From positions 1 to 64,000 of the forward strand of contig JADJPH010000013.1 of assembly GCA_016713335.1 (NCBI GenBank): a DNA stretch of 64,000 bases, given 5' to 3'. Numbering within the stretch: the stretch's first letter is position 1; the number at the start of each line of letters is the position of its first letter. The DNA comes from Candidatus Fredericiella danica (GTDB lineage: Bacteria; Chloroflexota; Anaerolineae; Caldilineales; Caldilineaceae). The notes beneath the pieces were generated by a model. It did no database searches. It saw only the letters and a program-made list of their open reading frames with translations, and had not been told where the DNA came from. Below, in pieces: positions 35,808 to 44,827 of this stretch. The translations under genes were made by a program, and so were the position numbers.

Positions 35808-36284
35808 TCAGTCAAGCCGAATATAGATTCGCTTGTTGATGGCGCCCTTGCTCTTGTAGTCCACGACCCGAATCCCGCCCACCTCGCGGGTGTTGGCCAC
35901 ATGCGTGCCGCCGTCCGCCTGCAGGTCGAGGCCGACAATCTCGACCGTGCGCACCTCTTGGATCCCTTCGGGCAGCAGGTTGATCTTGGTGCGAATGAGA
36001 TCGGGAATGGCGAACGCTTCGGCACGCGGCAGGATTTGCGTGCGGATGGCGCGTGCCGCGGCAACCTCGGCATTGCACTTTGCCTCGATCTCTGTAATCA
36101 ACTCACGGCTCAGGTTGGCAAACTCAAAATCCATGCGCCCTTCGCCCGGGTCCATGTTGCCCCCGGTCACCTGTGCGCCGTAGTCGCGCCAGACGACGCC
36201 ACAGAGAATGTGCATGGCCGTGTGCGTGCGCATCAATTTGTAGCGACGATCCCAGTCGATTGCGCCCTGCACTGCAGACCCCAC
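35808..36284 (-). CDS. AlaX-type alanyl-tRNA editing protein
   Basis: 158 residues, the size of short AlaX (AlaX-S). These cytoplasmic proteins hydrolyse mischarged Ser- or Gly-tRNA-Ala. The zinc site is visible as His21 and His25 in RTHTAMHIL and as the later ADGGTHVANTREVGGI, where Asp stands in place of the Cys found in AlaRS editing domains, as in many AlaX-S relatives. A GTG start at 36284 is supported by GGAAGGA about 8 bases upstream. It is the first gene after the T-box leader and ileS follows 42 bp later. Confidence 0.85.
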   Translation of the reverse strand: MGSAVQGAIDWDRRYKLMRTHTAMHILCGVVWRDYGAQVTGGNMDPGEGRMDFEFANLSRELITEIEAKCNAEVAAARAIRTQILPRAEAFAIPDLIRTKINLLPEGIQEVRTVEIVGLDLQADGGTHVANTREVGGIRVVDYKSKGAINKRIYIRLD

Positions 36285-36307
36285 CTGCAGATTCCTTCCG
36301 CTTGCCA

Positions 36308-36578
36308 GAACAAAAACCCGTCCCTATACGGGGACGGGCCTTACGGTCCGCAGTACCACCCCGGTTCCCGCCACAGATGGGCGAGCACCTCGCTGCAAAG
36401 CCGGCAATTCTGCCGAGTCTGCCGTACTGATAACGGGTTACGTCCCCGGCGGCGCCTACTTGTCATGCTTTCGGGCCGCTGCTCCGGAGGGATCTTCCAC
36501 GCCGCTCGTTTCGCCTGACTTTCACCGTCTCAGGCTCGCTGGAGAACGTTCTGGCGTGTACTCATCTCCATCAACGCA
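36308..36578 (-). promoter_or_regulatory. T-box riboswitch controlling alaX-ileS
   Basis: On the minus strand the leader contains stem I with a GGAGATGAGTACACGCC 5' side and GGCGTGGAAGATCCCTCC 3' side. The specifier loop holds GAAGATC, so ATC (36491-36493, Ile) is the likely specifier codon. The hallmark T-box GGGGTGGTACTGCGGACC lies at 36345-36362 and overlaps an antiterminator that competes with the terminator at 36311-36338. Uncharged tRNA-Ile would bind the specifier and T-box bulge and allow read-through into alaX and ileS. GAT (Asp) is an alternative reading of the loop, but the downstream ileS supports Ile. Confidence 0.92.
36311..36338 (-). terminator. Intrinsic terminator of the T-box leader
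   Basis: On the minus strand CCCGTCCCC, loop GTATA-like, GGGGACGGG inverted, followed by GTTTTTG. A GC-rich stem with a U-run, placed directly after the T-box sequence and 27 bp before the alaX start. Confidence 0.9.
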
Positions 36579-36596
36579 GGTGTTCAATTGACAGCA

Positions 36597-36625
36597 AGCA
36601 TAGCACGCTGACCATTGAGTGTCAA
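36597..36625 (-). promoter_or_regulatory. Sigma-70-type promoter of the T-box leader
   Basis: Minus-strand TTGACA (36620-36625), 17 bp spacer, TATGCT (36597-36602). Predicted start near 36590, about 12 bp before stem I of the T-box. Confidence 0.8.
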
Positions 36626-36635
36626 TAATCAACCG

Positions 36636-38043
36636 TTATTCGTGGACGTGCGTCTCCCAATCGAAATAGGTGTCAAATGCCTCGCTCAACACATCGGCTG
36701 TGTGCGAAGCATTCATCGCCACGTGATGCTCAAAGCCGTTCTTGCACACATATTTCAACAACCGCTGCAGCCCGTCGACCTGCACCACGGCGCGTGTCCC
36801 GAACGTGTCCAGGGGATCATCAGTGAAAACACCTTCACCAACGTAGGTCCGGATCATGCCATAGGTATCGTCCGTGCTGACGCGGCCGAAGGTGACCGGG
36901 CCGGATGGTGTGCGACCGGCCATCGCGCCGTAGGTGTTTTCCTTCGCCGAGCGTGGTGCCCAGGATCGGGGCAGTCTTGATGGCGGCATCCGGAATGAAG
37001 GTCTTTGCCCAATTGCCACAGTGGAAGAGCACACACTTGTTGGGATCATCACCGTAGTTGTTGTTCCAGTCCACGAGTGCGCTTGGCGAACCCGAGGCAA
37101 GTTGGAGCGCATACATGGAGACGACACCGGTGATGTCCACTTCACAGGCCGAAGGCAACAGCCGCTCGCTCATGATGCTCATCAGGGTGCAGACGTTGAC
37201 GCCAAAGTTGCGCTGCAGCGAAGTCCAACATTGGATGGCGGTCGCCACGAGGTCGTTTTTGTCCATCCAATCCTCGATCACCACCCCCAGCCGCGCCATC
37301 TTCACGAGGGAAGGGGGCGGTACGCTGCCATAATCGGCATAGGCTTTGATGTCGGCAAGTTTCTTGTCGACGCGAGCGTCTTGTTCAGGAAGGCGCTGCA
37401 CCCAGCCCAGCACCTCGGAGAGATCAAGCGTCTGCACGCTCATCCCGGAGGCCTGAAGCAATTTCTCGCTGTAGCGGACGGTGTTGAAGGCACCTGGGCG
37501 TGCACCGATCGCACCCAAGCGGGCAGTGCGCAACCCATTCACAATTCTGCAGACGCCCAGGAAGCGCTCCAGATCCTGCCGGAAGGATGCGGACAACGGG
37601 TGCACGGTGTGCAGGTCGGTCAAGGTGAAGGTGAAACCATACTGGCGCAGGTTGTTGCAGACGGAGACCTTGCCGCAAAAGGCATCGCGGCGGCGCTCGA
37701 CGGAAAACTGATCGAGGTCATCGGGATACGCCTGCACCAGGATTGGTACATTCAACCCAGACAGTTTGACCGTGTCTGCCACCCCTTTTTCATCACCAAA
37801 GTTGGGCAGACAGACCAGAATGCCATTGATCCGGCCGGCGTGCTGGCGGAAAAGCTCGGCACAGCGTTTGGCATCGTCCCACGTCTCGACCCCGCCGAGT
37901 TTGGTTGCGCTCTCATCGAGCAGCACCGGTTCGATGTCCAGATCGGCAAAGAGGGACAGAATATCGCGGCGGGCTTCCGTCACCAACTTATCAGGAAAAA
38001 AATCACGGTTGCCGAAGATCACGGCGAGTGTTGCGCGTGGCAT
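36636..38043 (-). CDS. L-fucose/L-arabinose isomerase-family sugar isomerase, one frameshift
   Basis: About 469 residues; CAAAGGAGTC precedes the ATG at 38043. The N-terminal Rossmann-like part (GILVCLPNFGDEKGVADTV in pieces, VPILVQAYPDDLD), the mid region FTLTDLHTVHP and RLGAIGARPGAFNTVRYSEKLL, and the C-terminal FGVNVCTLMSIMSERLLPSACEVD region are typical of the fucose isomerase superfamily, which interconverts aldoses and ketoses with a divalent metal. A frameshift near 36945 separates the last 100 residues. As the distal gene of the sugar operon, it probably isomerises the imported aldose, possibly D-apiose to apulose; the substrate is inferred from context only. Confidence 0.8.
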
Positions 38044-38077
38044 GGTTTGACTCCTTTGCTATGGCAATGCATAGAAA

Positions 38078-39636
38078 TTACGGTTGTTCATCACAGAACA
38101 CAAAGAGGAGGGGTGCGCCCCAGTCGGCTGGAATCCACTCCCGCTCCTGCGGGCGAATGCCTGATCGCAGCACTTCACCCGTGCGCGGGTCGATGATGCT
38201 GTAATGCCGAGGCACTTCATCACCAAAGATCAACAGCGGACCACCGTCGTCGCTGTAGCAGATAAACAGCCGGCCCGGCACAAGCAGCCCGCGGCGCCCC
38301 AATGTTACTTCCCAATTGGGTTCCATGTCGGCAAAGGGAAGCCCATCCAGAATGCGCCCGACCAGACCTACATAGCGGGAACCTTCAAAGTCCAACGCCT
38401 CGCGCCAGCCGGCGCCGGGCGCCAGGAAGAAATCTGACTGTCCCACTTCATCACCGCGATGCGCCCATTGCCACAAACTGCCGGCGCCGTAGACCACACC
38501 CATGGTGCCGCCGGCGCAGAGGTTGCTCCACGCCTCGTGGCCCTGCCACCAGCCGGCGGCGCGCCCGGCGCGGCCGCCGTGCTCATAGGTCGGCTCGCCG
38601 TCGGCCACGGCCTTAGCGGGGAGGTTCCGCCACATGTCGGCCACGCGCTCCGGCACATGCTCGCCACTGTGTCCGGTCTGGCACCACTGGAAATCCAGCC
38701 ACGGTGCGTCCTGGTGCGCATCGGCGCGGATATGGGGCCGGTAATGGATGCCGGTGGGTTGCAGGTAGGCATCCCACAACTCCACCTCTTCACCACCGGC
38801 GGCAATCTGTGGCTCTCGGCCGGAGCCATCGCCGCCCACCAGATAGATTGCGGGGCGTGCGCCGTAACGCGCAACCAGATAGCGACAGTACCGCGGCGTA
38901 CTCTGCCGGCGGCACGACAGGACCGGCGGTTACAAGTCCCTTCCAGCCAAAGCCGTGAAAGACGGGCTGGAGCACCGGGACGATCCTCATGTTCGACAAG
39001 GATTGCCAGCAGCCCGTCCAAATACTGAAAATAAGCTGGATTCAGCACGTTGATGTGGCCATCCGGCAGATCCTCAAACCCGACATCAAACCCCTCATCT
39101 GCACTGCGGTCCCGCGGCCCGCGTGCGCCCATATCGGGCTGGACGCTCATCAGCAGGGCCGCATTGAACCCTTTGGCCCGACGGTCGGCGGCAAACACCC
39201 GGCATTCATCGTGGGTGGCGCGCCAGGGAAGCCCCCACGCAGTATCGCCAACCAGCACGGCTGCACGCCCATCTGCGTGGACCAGGCTGCGTCCCCCCGG
39301 CGACATGCGCCAGAAGCCATGCCGATAGAAGCGATTGGCAGATTCTGGCGCAGCGACACATGTCACCGCCCCCGATTGCCCGGCCAGCCCGGCGTCGGGC
39401 GCAGAACAGAAACTTTGCCACGTCCATTCGCCTTCGGCCACTGGCGAGGCAAACCGGATCTTCCAGGTCTGGCCGCCGTCCCAGAAGGCGGGCCGGCGTA
39501 GCGTTGCACCCTGCGTATGGACAAAGCCTGCCCACACCTCGACGTCAGTATATCCGTTGGTGTAGTCCTGTTCCGCAGTCAGCGTAATCTCAACCTCATG
39601 CCAGGGCTGCGCGATCACGGTTTCGTGATCAGTCAT
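38078..39636 (-). CDS. DUF5060/DUF4038 apiosidase-like glycoside hydrolase, frameshifted
   Basis: About 519 residues from the ATG at 39636 (AAGGAA upstream). The N-terminal beta domain (VEVWAGFVH, PAFWDGGQTWKIRFASP, GEWTW) resembles DUF5060; the barrel has VLVGDTAWGLPWRA, GFNAALLMSVQPD, then after a frameshift near 38990 IVPVLQPVFHGFGWKGL, YLVGGDGSGREPQIA and SGEHVPERVADMWRN. The C-terminal FICYSDDGGPLLIFGDEVP and IIDPRTGEV resemble the family's collagen-binding-like domain. Related GH140 enzymes release D-apiose from rhamnogalacturonan II. No signal peptide is evident, so it may act on imported oligosaccharides inside the cell. Confidence 0.75.
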
Positions 39637-39679
39637 GGTGCTTTTCCTTTTTGAAATCATATCAACGTTGGTTTTGTCG

Positions 39680-39955
39680 TTGCTAGCGCCATGCGAGACC
39701 CGGCGCCGAAAGTTGCATGCCGCATCATCGAGCACCAGCACCCAATCGGGTCCGCCCTGTGGCACGGTGAAGGTCATCCGCACACGTTTTTGTGCCACCC
39801 CCAGACTCTGAGATGCACCGGTGTGCGGGTCATACCAGTAGGTGGCAACGTGCTCACCCGCCAGATTGGTCAGGTTCCACGAAGAAGGGTGCACTGGCAT
39901 CGTGAACCAGATCGACAGTGCGATACTAGCGGAAGGCTTCAAAGGGATTTGGGAA
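39680..39955 (-). pseudogene. C-terminal remnant of a second DUF4038-type hydrolase
   Basis: The minus-strand frame reads LTNLAGEHVATYWYDPHTG and VRMTFTVPQGGPDWVLVLDD, which resembles the C-terminal domain of DUF4038 hydrolases (WYDPRTG...PPSGGPDWVLVLDD type). No catalytic barrel lies upstream, where the 40010 hairpin and the binding protein gene are found. The frame runs without a stop into the intact hydrolase gene. Best read as the tail of a deleted duplicate. Confidence 0.5.
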
Positions 39956-40009
39956 GATAGATTGTGCATACGAACAGCATGCAAGACTCGGGATGCACCA
40001 CAAGATCCA

Positions 40010-40050
40010 TGTTGGATGGCAGGCACAGTTCCTGTGCCTGCCATCCAACA
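40010..40050. other. Perfect 19 bp hairpin downstream of the sugar-binding protein gene
   Basis: Arms 40010-40028 and 40032-40050 (GTTGGATGGCAGGCACAG and its exact complement, plus an outer T-A pair) close a 3-base loop. No T-run follows on the minus strand, so it is not a standard terminator. Its place 19 bp after the binding-protein stop suggests a stabilising 3' structure that keeps that mRNA segment abundant relative to the hydrolase and isomerase genes. Confidence 0.8.
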
Positions 40051-40068
40051 CGCCATACTAAATCTCGA

Positions 40069-41148
40069 CTACTTCACAACCTCGCACGGATCGGTGGAGC
40101 CGGTCGGCGCAAAGGTCTTGTACTGGCAGGCGTTTTCCGCCGTGAGCAGCACCATGTCGATGGACTGCTTCTCAGGCTTGTCGGCCGCGCCATTCTTGAT
40201 GTAGCCATCGGCCTGGATTGCGGCCTGATTGGCCATTTCGGCTACTGGCTGCAGCGAGGTAGCCTTCAGTTCACCCTTCATGATCGACTGGATGGCATCA
40301 TCGCTGCCGTCAAAGCCCATCACGATCACGTCGGGGCGGTTTGCAGCAATCAGGGCCGCCTGGGCGCCCAGCGCCATCGTGTCGTTGCCGGCGATGACGC
40401 CGGTGATGTCAGGATTGGCCTGCAGGATGCTTTCCATGACGCCGTAGGCCTCGGTCTGGCTCCAGTTGGCAGTCTGCTGCGCAACCATCTTCAGATCCGG
40501 GTATTCATCGATCACGTCGTGGTAGCCCTGTGAGCGGATGTGGGCGTTGGTGTCGGTGTCGCGACCGGTCAGTTCGACATAGTTGCCCTTCTCACCCATC
40601 TGCTCGACAAAGTACTCGGCCAGAATCGTGGCGCCCTGATAGTTGTTCGATACGATCTGGGCGACGGCGACGCCTTCCTGTGTAATCTCACGGTCGACCA
40701 GGAAGCTGGGGATGCCGGCATCCTTGGCCTTCTGCACGGCAGCGACCGACGCATCGGCGCCGGCGTTGTCCAGGATGATCGCCGAAGCCTTGCGCGCGAT
40801 GCAGGTCTCAAACAGTTCCATCTGCTTGTTGGCATCGTCATCATGGACGAGTTGGAGCACCTCGTAGCCGAGTTCCTTGGCCTTGGCCGATGCGATCTCG
40901 GACATGGCGCCAAAGAACGGGTTCTCGACCGGCGGCACGATCACGCAGATCAGGTTGGCCCCGGCTGCGGCATCTGCTGGAGCAGCTTCTGCCGGCGCGG
41001 CCTCGGTCGTCGCTTCCACCGCGGCTTCCGTAGTGGCTTCTGCCGGCGCCGCAGCAGGGGCGGCGGCTGGCGCTGCGGTCTGGCAGGCGCCGAGCAGCAT
41101 GGCAAAGACTACTAGCAAGCCCAAAATCAAGCTCTTGTGTACACGCAT
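40069..41148 (-). CDS. Sugar ABC transporter substrate-binding lipoprotein (ribose type)
   Basis: 359 residues. The ATG at 41148 is six bases from GAGGAG; the ATG at 41154 abuts it too closely. The lipoprotein signal ends in LLGACQT (lipobox Cys about residue 22), followed by a 40-residue Ala/Glu/Thr/Pro linker. The periplasmic-binding fold shows CVIVPPVENPFFGAMSEIA, AIILDNAGADASVAAVQKA, FLVDREITQ and VIAGNDTMALGAQAAL, with IVMGFDGSDDAI near the end, all typical of RbsB-like proteins for pentoses and related sugars. Works with the permease and ATPase just upstream. Confidence 0.92.
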   Translation of the reverse strand: MRVHKSLILGLLVVFAMLLGACQTAAPAAAPAAAPAEATTEAAVEATTEAAPAEAAPADAAAGANLICVIVPPVENPFFGAMSEIASAKAKELGYEVLQLVHDDDANKQMELFETCIARKASAIILDNAGADASVAAVQKAKDAGIPSFLVDREITQEGVAVAQIVSNNYQGATILAEYFVEQMGEKGNYVELTGRDTDTNAHIRSQGYHDVIDEYPDLKMVAQQTANWSQTEAYGVMESILQANPDITGVIAGNDTMALGAQAALIAANRPDVIVMGFDGSDDAIQSIMKGELKATSLQPVAEMANQAAIQADGYIKNGAADKPEKQSIDMVLLTAENACQYKTFAPTGSTDPCEVVK

Positions 41149-41374
41149 CTTCATCTCCTCACATTGAACGTTGTAGAACTTCTTGCTGATTCCTCTCAGA
41201 AAGGGTCTTCGCATAACGTGCCTACTTGGATGCCATACCTTGGGGCGCCGACACCTCCTCCACTCAGGTCAAGCGATACTCTGACACTTGCGAGAGATTG
41301 ATGAAAACGTTGGCAACGCCGGGCTGTGCAAAGAGACAAACGCCGCCAACGAATTCGACACAATGGTGCGGGCG

Positions 41375-42445
41375 CTAACCAAGTTCCTGTTGCTTCTGCA
41401 GCGCGATCCGCGTCTGCATCCGCGCCTGAACCTGGTCGATGATCACGGCCAGTACGATGACCACACCCTTGATCACCTGTTGCCAGAACGACGAAACGCC
41501 CACCATCACCAGCCCGTCACCGAGCACACCGATCACAAATGCACCGATGATCGTGCCACCGATGCTGCCACGACCACCGGAGAGCGAGGTGCCGCCGAGC
41601 ACCACCGCGGCGATGGCGTTCAATTCAAAGAACTGGCCTGTTGCCGGATGCGCCGCCACCAACTGCGATGCGATGATCAGACCCACCACAGATGCACAGA
41701 AGCCGCTGATCATGTAGACCGACAGCTTCACGCGCTTGACCTTGACGCCGGATAGTTCTGCCGCGCGCTCATTGCCACCGATGGCGTAAACCCGGCGCCC
41801 AAACGGGGTGCGTTGCGCCACAAAGGCTGCCACCAACGCAAAACCGATCATGATCCAGATGGAATAGTTGACGATGAATGAACCGGCGCCCAACTCAGGA
41901 AAACCGGTGTTGCCCAACTCAGGCCGGCCCACGAGGTTCGGAAAGGTATAGCCGTTGTTGATCAAGAGCGCCATGCCGCGCGCCACATACAACATACCGA
42001 GCGTGGCGATAAAGGGCGCCACATTGAAGCGCGTGATGATCAAGCCGTTGACTGCGCCCATCAAAGTGCCGGCGATGATGGCAATAAACATGATGAGCCA
42101 CGTATGTGGGTAAACGATCACCCCGAACTGCGGCAGGATAATGCCCTGGTTGATGAGCATGCCGGCGATCATCGCACAGAGGCCCACCAGAGATCCGACC
42201 GAGAGGTCGATGCCACCGGTCAAGATGACAAAGGTCATGCCAATGCCCAGGATGGCATTGATGGCCACATGCTTCGCCATGATCTCAATATTGGCGGCAT
42301 CCAGAAAGTTGGGCGCGATGACGGTGAAGACAGCCACCACCAGGATCAACGCAATAAACGCGCGCCCGCGCAGCAATATCTGCTGGATCTCCGTCCAGGT
42401 CGATCCTGATGATTTCTTTATAGGTGCTGCGGTTGCCTGGCTCAT
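41375..42445 (-). CDS. Sugar ABC transporter permease (RbsC type)
   Basis: 356 residues with about nine to ten helices. Family landmarks: GMTFVILTGGIDLSVGSLVGL, NGLIITRFNVAPFIATLGML, GRRVYAIGGNERAAELSGVKV and AVVLGGTSLSGGRGSIGGT, all cut from the well-conserved branched-pentose/ribose permease family. Its start overlaps the ATPase stop as ATGA (42442-42445). A 226 bp gap without a gene separates it from the binding-protein gene. Confidence 0.93.
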   Translation of the reverse strand: MSQATAAPIKKSSGSTWTEIQQILLRGRAFIALILVVAVFTVIAPNFLDAANIEIMAKHVAINAILGIGMTFVILTGGIDLSVGSLVGLCAMIAGMLINQGIILPQFGVIVYPHTWLIMFIAIIAGTLMGAVNGLIITRFNVAPFIATLGMLYVARGMALLINNGYTFPNLVGRPELGNTGFPELGAGSFIVNYSIWIMIGFALVAAFVAQRTPFGRRVYAIGGNERAAELSGVKVKRVKLSVYMISGFCASVVGLIIASQLVAAHPATGQFFELNAIAAVVLGGTSLSGGRGSIGGTIIGAFVIGVLGDGLVMVGVSSFWQQVIKGVVIVLAVIIDQVQARMQTRIALQKQQELG

Positions 42446-44060
42446 CCTGCCTTCCCTTCTACTGGAACTGCTTCCGCTTGTACTGCCGGCTGGCTCTCCT
42501 CATCGCTGACGCCATGACCGATCGCTGAGGCTGCAACCAGGGCCGATTCAGTTGCTTCCTCACGCCGAAACTCGCCGGTGATCTTGCCTTTTGACGTGAC
42601 GATGATGCGGTCCGACATCGCCATGACTTCCTTCAACTCCGAGGAGATAAAGAGCACGCCAAACCTTGCTCCGCCAATCGTTCCATGATGGCAAAAATCT
42701 CAGACTTCGCCGCCACGTCGATGCCGCGACTCGGCTCGTCGAGCAGCAGAATCTTGGGTGACGTGAGCAGCCCCTTGGCGACGACCACTTTTTGCTGGTT
42801 GCCGCCGCTCAACGATGTGATGATCTGCGTTGGATTCGCCACCTTGATGGAAAGCCCCTTGACCATCTCCGCCACGGCGGTCTGCTCTTTGCGCCGGGTC
42901 AGGTACAGTCCGTTGAAATAGTTGCGCAGGCTTGCCAGCAACATGTTATGCGCCACCGAGATGGTCTGGACCAGTCCCTCCCGCTGGCGATCCTCCGGGA
43001 CGAGCACGATCCCCCGGTTGATCCGTTCCGACACATTGCCCGCCGGCAGCAACTTTCCATCGAGATAGACACGCCCGGTGGCCTCGGGCCGGACACCCGC
43101 CAGACACTCAAACAATTCTGACCGGCCGGCGCCCATCAACCCATACAGGCCAACCACTTCACCTTTGCGGAGCGCCAGCGATACATGGTCGACCGTATAG
43201 CCACCCACTATTGGCAACGTCATCTCTTCAACGCGCAAGATCTCTTCGCAGACCTCGGTATGCCCCTTTTGAAACAGCGCTGCAGGATTCTTGCCGACCA
43301 TCTTCTCGATGATCCAGGGCACATCGATCTCCTGCGTACGCGCCTCTGCCACCAACTTGCCATCGCGCAGCACCGTGACGTAGTCACTGATCCGCGTGAT
43401 CTCCTCAAGCTTGTGCGAGATATAAACAATCGAGACGCCGTGCGCCTTGAGATCTTCCATGACCTTAAAGAGCACTTCCACCTCGGCCGCGCTTAGCGCT
43501 GAGGTTGGCTCATCCATAATCAAGATGCGTACATCTTGCGAAAGGGCCTTGGCAATCTCAACGATCTGCTGCTGACCGATGCGCAGGTCACTCACCAATA
43601 GGTTCGGATCAATCTCATGTTCGAGCCGGTGCAGCAGTTCGCGCGCCCGGGTTCGTTGCGCGCTCTTGTCAACCACCAACCCCGACGGCGCAATTTCGCG
43701 TCCCAAGAAGATGTTCTCTGCCACGCTCAGGTTTGGGCAGAGGTTCATCTCCTGATAGATGATGCCAATGCCCAATTTTTCGGCGTGGAGTGGGGAGTGC
43801 AGTTGGATGGTCTTGCCATCCATCAAGAGGCGCCCCGTGGTTGGGCGCTCCACGCCTGCCACAATCTTCATCAGCGTTGACTTGCCCGCCCCGTTTTCGC
43901 CAATCAGGGCATTCACTTTGCCGCGATAGACATTGAAGTCAACACGATCAAGCGCAATGGTGCCGGGAAAGACCTTTGTGATCTGCTCTGCGCGCAACGC
44001 CAGCGCATGATCGCCCGGTTGAGTCGACGGTATGGTTGCAACTTCCGCTACAGTTTCCAT
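42442..44060 (-). CDS. Sugar ABC transporter ATPase with two nucleotide-binding domains (RbsA type)
   Basis: About 539 residues. The first domain has Walker A IGENGAGKSTLMKI, signature LRIGQQQIVEIAKAL and Walker B ILIMDEPTSAL; the second, degenerate as usual for the family, has YGLMGAGRSELFE, LSGGNQQKVVVAKGL and ILLLDEPSRGIDVAAKSEI. A frameshift near 42650 separates the last 65 residues (FISSELKEVMAMSDRIIV). The ATG at 44060 lies 4 bp after the DUF2291 stop, and the 3' end overlaps the permease gene. Confidence 0.92.
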
Positions 44061-44064
44061 CACC

Positions 44065-44763
44065 CTACTCCAGCACCTTGATCTCAAAGGGGACGATCGT
44101 GACGTTGCTGAGGTCGATGTCGATCAGGTTAAAGGTGCGGATGCCCATCGCGCCGTAGAACGCAATCTGCTTGCCTACGAGCGCAGCAATGTCCAGCCCA
44201 CCCAGCACATCCCTGGCGACGCGTTTGTTGATCTCGGACGCCACCTTGCCATATTCGGTCTGGTCGCGGAAGTCACCAAAGTTGATGAAACCGACCGCGT
44301 CACGCATTGCCGTCTCATCGCTTGGAATCCGCGGACCGATGTACATTTGGACGGTAATGGGACCGTCGTAGCCGTCCAGTTGCAGCGTCAAGGTTCCCAC
44401 GCGTGATTCCGTATCGACTGCAGTGACCGTGCCCACGCCCTTGACCAGATAGACGTGCGCCTCGCCAACCGTGATCAGACCATTGTCTTCAGCAACATTG
44501 ATCAACTGTTCCTTCTTGGCCTTGCCCTTGTCATCGACGACAAACGCCGCCAGGATGCCGGATAGATCCACGGCCTTCTCGGTGACAATGGGCGCCAGTT
44601 CGCTGCTCCAAATGCCTTCGACGTAGGCAACTGGATCGAATTCCTCGCTCTTCTTCTGCGCCTCTACATCCGCAATGGGCACGACGGTGACGGAAGAGGG
44701 CAGGACCGCGAGAAAGACCGCGACCAAGATCAGACCGACTATCCAAGGCATGTATTTCTTCAT
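44065..44763 (-). CDS. DUF2291 membrane-anchored protein
   Basis: 232 residues. A single N-terminal helix (MPWIVGLILVAVFLAVL) anchors a mostly extracytoplasmic domain containing ARDVLGGLDIAALVGKQIAFYGAM-type sequence in pieces and FINFGDFRDQTEYGKVASE. DUF2291 proteins are repeatedly found beside ribose-type ABC transporters, often for branched pentoses, and may assist the transporter. Function is not established. Tightly packed between the kinase and the ATPase. Confidence 0.85.
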   Translation of the reverse strand: MKKYMPWIVGLILVAVFLAVLPSSVTVVPIADVEAQKKSEEFDPVAYVEGIWSSELAPIVTEKAVDLSGILAAFVVDDKGKAKKEQLINVAEDNGLITVGEAHVYLVKGVGTVTAVDTESRVGTLTLQLDGYDGPITVQMYIGPRIPSDETAMRDAVGFINFGDFRDQTEYGKVASEINKRVARDVLGGLDIAALVGKQIAFYGAMGIRTFNLIDIDLSNVTIVPFEIKVLE

Positions 44764-44827
44764 CGGTTTACCCTACTGGTTGTCTGGCAAACATCACTTT
44801 TTGGAAATCTCTGCCGTAAGTTGCACT

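Noticed and set aside
36934..38196. A 420-codon open frame on the plus strand.
   Set aside because: Antisense to the isomerase gene, whose motifs and ribosome site support the minus strand.
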